A DNA stretch of 5,432 nucleotides from JBGSWE01 sp049292975 (GTDB taxonomy: Bacteria; Patescibacteriota; Saccharimonadia; Saccharimonadales; JACDBH01): positions 1-5,432 of the forward strand of contig JBATRZ010000046.1 of assembly GCA_049292975.1 (NCBI GenBank), written 5' to 3'. Of this stretch, positions 4,407 to 5,432 are shown in pieces (position 1 is the stretch's first letter; the number at the start of each line of letters is the position of its first letter). The notes under the pieces were generated by a model, which did not search any database, was not told where the DNA came from, and worked only from the letters and a program-made list of their open reading frames with translations. Position numbers and translations under genes: made by a program.

Positions 4407-5107
4407 CCTCTCTTTTTCAGGATATCGTCAAACTCCAGCTTGGTCACTTTGGTAATTGATTCGGCCAGATAGTACAAGATGCCCGTAATGCCGGTAACCA
4501 GCGGCAGGGTGATGGCGGGCAGGCTGATAAGCCGCAGCCTGGCGTATTCCAGGTTGAAACCAGGCGTACCAGTGGGGCTTACTATAACGATCAGCGTCAG
4601 GATATAGCTGGCGGCTGCCAGCGCAAACAACAGCGCCACCAGCATGTACGAGGCGCGTACAGTGACGGCCTGCAGGCGCAGGCGGCCCGCCCTGGTCTTT
4701 ACCGCCCCGTCTACCTTCTCCATATCAAGCACGTACGGCAGCAGCGTGTCTAAAAGCGGCTGCCTTATGGCCATAGAACCCAGCAGCAGCAAGGCTCCCG
4801 CCGCATACGGCATGCCCCGCCGCAGCGCCAGCCAGTCTTCACTTAGCCCTAACAGGCCTATGGCTCCGGTTACCAGGATGCCGCCTATCGCCAGCAATGG
4901 TAGCATGCCGATACGGCGCCGTTTATAAACTCCATACAGCTCAAGCCCAACCGGGAACGCCAGGGCCAGGAGCAGCCCATAGACCGGCCCCAAAGCCCCT
5001 TCCCCGCTATAGCGTGTCAAAATAAAGATAGGGATAACAAAAGTCACCAGCAGCTGCAGCCATGCGGGTACAATTTTCTCACGGCTCCCGGACAATCTTT
5101 TCTCCAT
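4403..5107 (-). CDS. VC0807-family integral membrane protein
   Basis: 234 residues from the ATG at 5107, with about six membrane segments (14-32, 38-58, 68-87, 100-116, 152-176, 194-214). The stretch GALGPVYGLLLALAFPVGLE (37-56), then ELYGVYKRRRIGMLPLLAIG (56-75) and GAIGLLGLSEDWLALRRGMP (81-100), matches the VC0807 family, in which a GP-x-x-G-L-x-x-AL-FP motif is followed by a basic loop and a TG-x-IGLLGL segment. The family has no established biochemical function; the resemblance to septation and transport proteins is only topological. A GTG at 5122 is an alternative start. The ATG is preferred because TATGAT (5119-5114 on the complement) is a plausible -10, putting the start point at or near that ATG; no clear -35 is seen. 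The C-terminus is basic (DDILKKRG). It converges on the DoxX-like gene with a 4-base overlap and no terminator between them. Confidence 0.8.
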   Translation of the reverse strand: MEKRLSGSREKIVPAWLQLLVTFVIPIFILTRYSGEGALGPVYGLLLALAFPVGLELYGVYKRRRIGMLPLLAIGGILVTGAIGLLGLSEDWLALRRGMPYAAGALLLLGSMAIRQPLLDTLLPYVLDMEKVDGAVKTRAGRLRLQAVTVRASYMLVALLFALAAASYILTLIVIVSPTGTPGFNLEYARLRLISLPAITLPLVTGITGILYYLAESITKVTKLEFDDILKKRG

Positions 5108-5123
5108 GCTGACATCATACACC

Positions 5124-5167
5124 TACCAAGTACAAAGCCCCTCGGGAGAGGGGCTCTCTACTTGGTA
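5124..5167. terminator. Nested two-stem terminator (copy 1)
   Basis: Outer 9-bp perfect stem TACCAAGTA (5124-5132) with TACTTGGTA (5159-5167); inner 8-bp perfect stem AGCCCCTC (5136-5143) with GAGGGGCT (5148-5155) and loop GGGA. On the minus strand it directly follows a tRNA-type GTGTACCA end, so it was probably the terminator of a minus-strand tRNA. It now also separates that block from the VC0807-family gene. Confidence 0.7.
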
Positions 5168-5319
5168 CACCCGGCAGGATTTGAACCAGAAACCTAATTA
5201 TCCACTCGGCTAGCTCGCCTAATGGCGAGCGCTCGCTTGGCAAGCAAGGAAAACATTAGAGTCCGCTGGACTCTAATGCCTCCGGCCGTAGGTTCAAATC
5301 TCTGGGATATACAGCCAAA
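5162..5319. pseudogene. Rearranged tRNA-like block flanked by inverted T-arm halves
   Basis: The left end (5162-5187) is an exact 26-base copy of 5351-5376, the 3' end of tRNA-Arg on the minus strand, including CCA. The right end on the plus strand (5284-5300) copies the tRNA-Arg variable/T-arm sequence GTAGGTTCAAATC. They meet as a perfect 10-bp inverted repeat, GATTTGAACC (5178-5187) and GGTTCAAATC (5291-5300). Between them, on the plus strand, are TA and a 7-bp D-like stem GCTCGCC/GGCGAGC (5213-5219, 5224-5230). Next is an anticodon-like arm CTCGC-TTGGCAA-GCAAG (5232-5248, anticodon-position GGC, one C-A mismatch), then an 11-bp hairpin CATTAGAGTCC/GGACTCTAATG (5254-5264, 5268-5278). In the present order neither T stem pairs. 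Flipping 5188-5290 would restore T stem GTAGG/CCTGC and an acceptor-like stem CACTCGGC/GCCGGGTG. Best read as a tRNA gene broken by inversion; not a callable functional tRNA. Confidence 0.55.
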
Positions 5320-5351
5320 CAAAAAGCCCGTGCAAGCACGGACTCTTTGTT

Positions 5352-5354
<3 letters not shown>
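5315..5354 (-). terminator. Nested two-stem terminator of tRNA-Arg (copy 2)
   Basis: Outer stem CCAAACAAA (5315-5323) with TTTGTTTGG (5346-5354); inner stem 5325-5333 with 5336-5344. On the minus strand the inner stem reads AGTCCGTGC/GCACGGGCT with one G-U wobble, followed by TTTTGTTT. On the plus strand the same position is a C-A mismatch. The asymmetry shows it is built for the minus strand, where it ends the tRNA-Arg transcript. The outer stem includes the tRNA's own CCA. Confidence 0.8.
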
Positions 5355-5428
<74 letters not shown>

Positions 5429-5432
5429 TCAT

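Noticed and set aside
72..5107. TGA read as glycine (code 25)
   Set aside because: All main genes are full length without in-frame TGA and use normal glycine codons; absence of TGA stops in seven genes is not proof.
5188..5290. Intact minus-strand tRNA-Gly(GCC) or tRNA-Leu(CAA)
   Set aside because: An anticodon-like arm CTTGC-TTGCCAA-GCGAG and a CAA-like loop can be read, but no matching acceptor, D or T stems exist in that order.

Overview
The window looks like a chromosomal stretch of a reduced-genome bacterium of the Candidate Phyla Radiation, most likely Saccharibacteria (TM7). The grounds are a stand-alone PaaX/Cas2-like regulator, small membrane proteins of unknown function, start codons placed a few bases after -10 boxes (leaderless or near-leaderless mRNAs), and tRNA genes with encoded CCA. 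This placement is inferred from gene style; no marker gene proves it. The standard genetic code fits. All seven main genes end in TAG or TAA, six of them in TAG.

Layout. 1-587: a PaaX/Cas2-like gene with a 36-bp dyad over its promoter and a perfect 36-bp palindrome starting on the last base of its stop codon. 588-935: no gene, but hairpins, a bidirectional terminator and a nested inverted repeat. 936-1526: a minus-strand Hsp20 chaperone gene with a good promoter. 1615-1704: a possible 29-residue membrane peptide. 1756-2430: comF. 2462-3110: two minus-strand tRNA-Ser genes (UGA and GCU) flanking an AT-rich plus-strand gene for a PD-(D/E)XK protein related to group I intron homing endonucleases. 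3305-4406: a two-gene membrane operon (proline-rich protein with two membrane segments, then a DoxX-like protein). 4403-5107: a convergent minus-strand VC0807-family membrane protein whose stop codon overlaps that of the DoxX-like gene. 5124-5354: two nested terminators enclosing a scrambled tRNA-like block. 5352-5428: a minus-strand tRNA-Arg with anticodon GCG.

Working together. No single pathway links these genes. The Cas2-like regulator is probably autoregulated through the flanking dyads. The two membrane genes are cotranscribed. ComF and Hsp20 are ordinary housekeeping or stress genes. The tRNA loci show the most rearrangement: one pair hosts a homing-nuclease relative, and the other holds what looks like a tRNA gene split by a short inversion through the T loop.

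The two places most worth a second look are the Cas2-like gene with its paired palindromes (and the structured RNA-like region after it), and the inverted tRNA-like block at 5162-5319.
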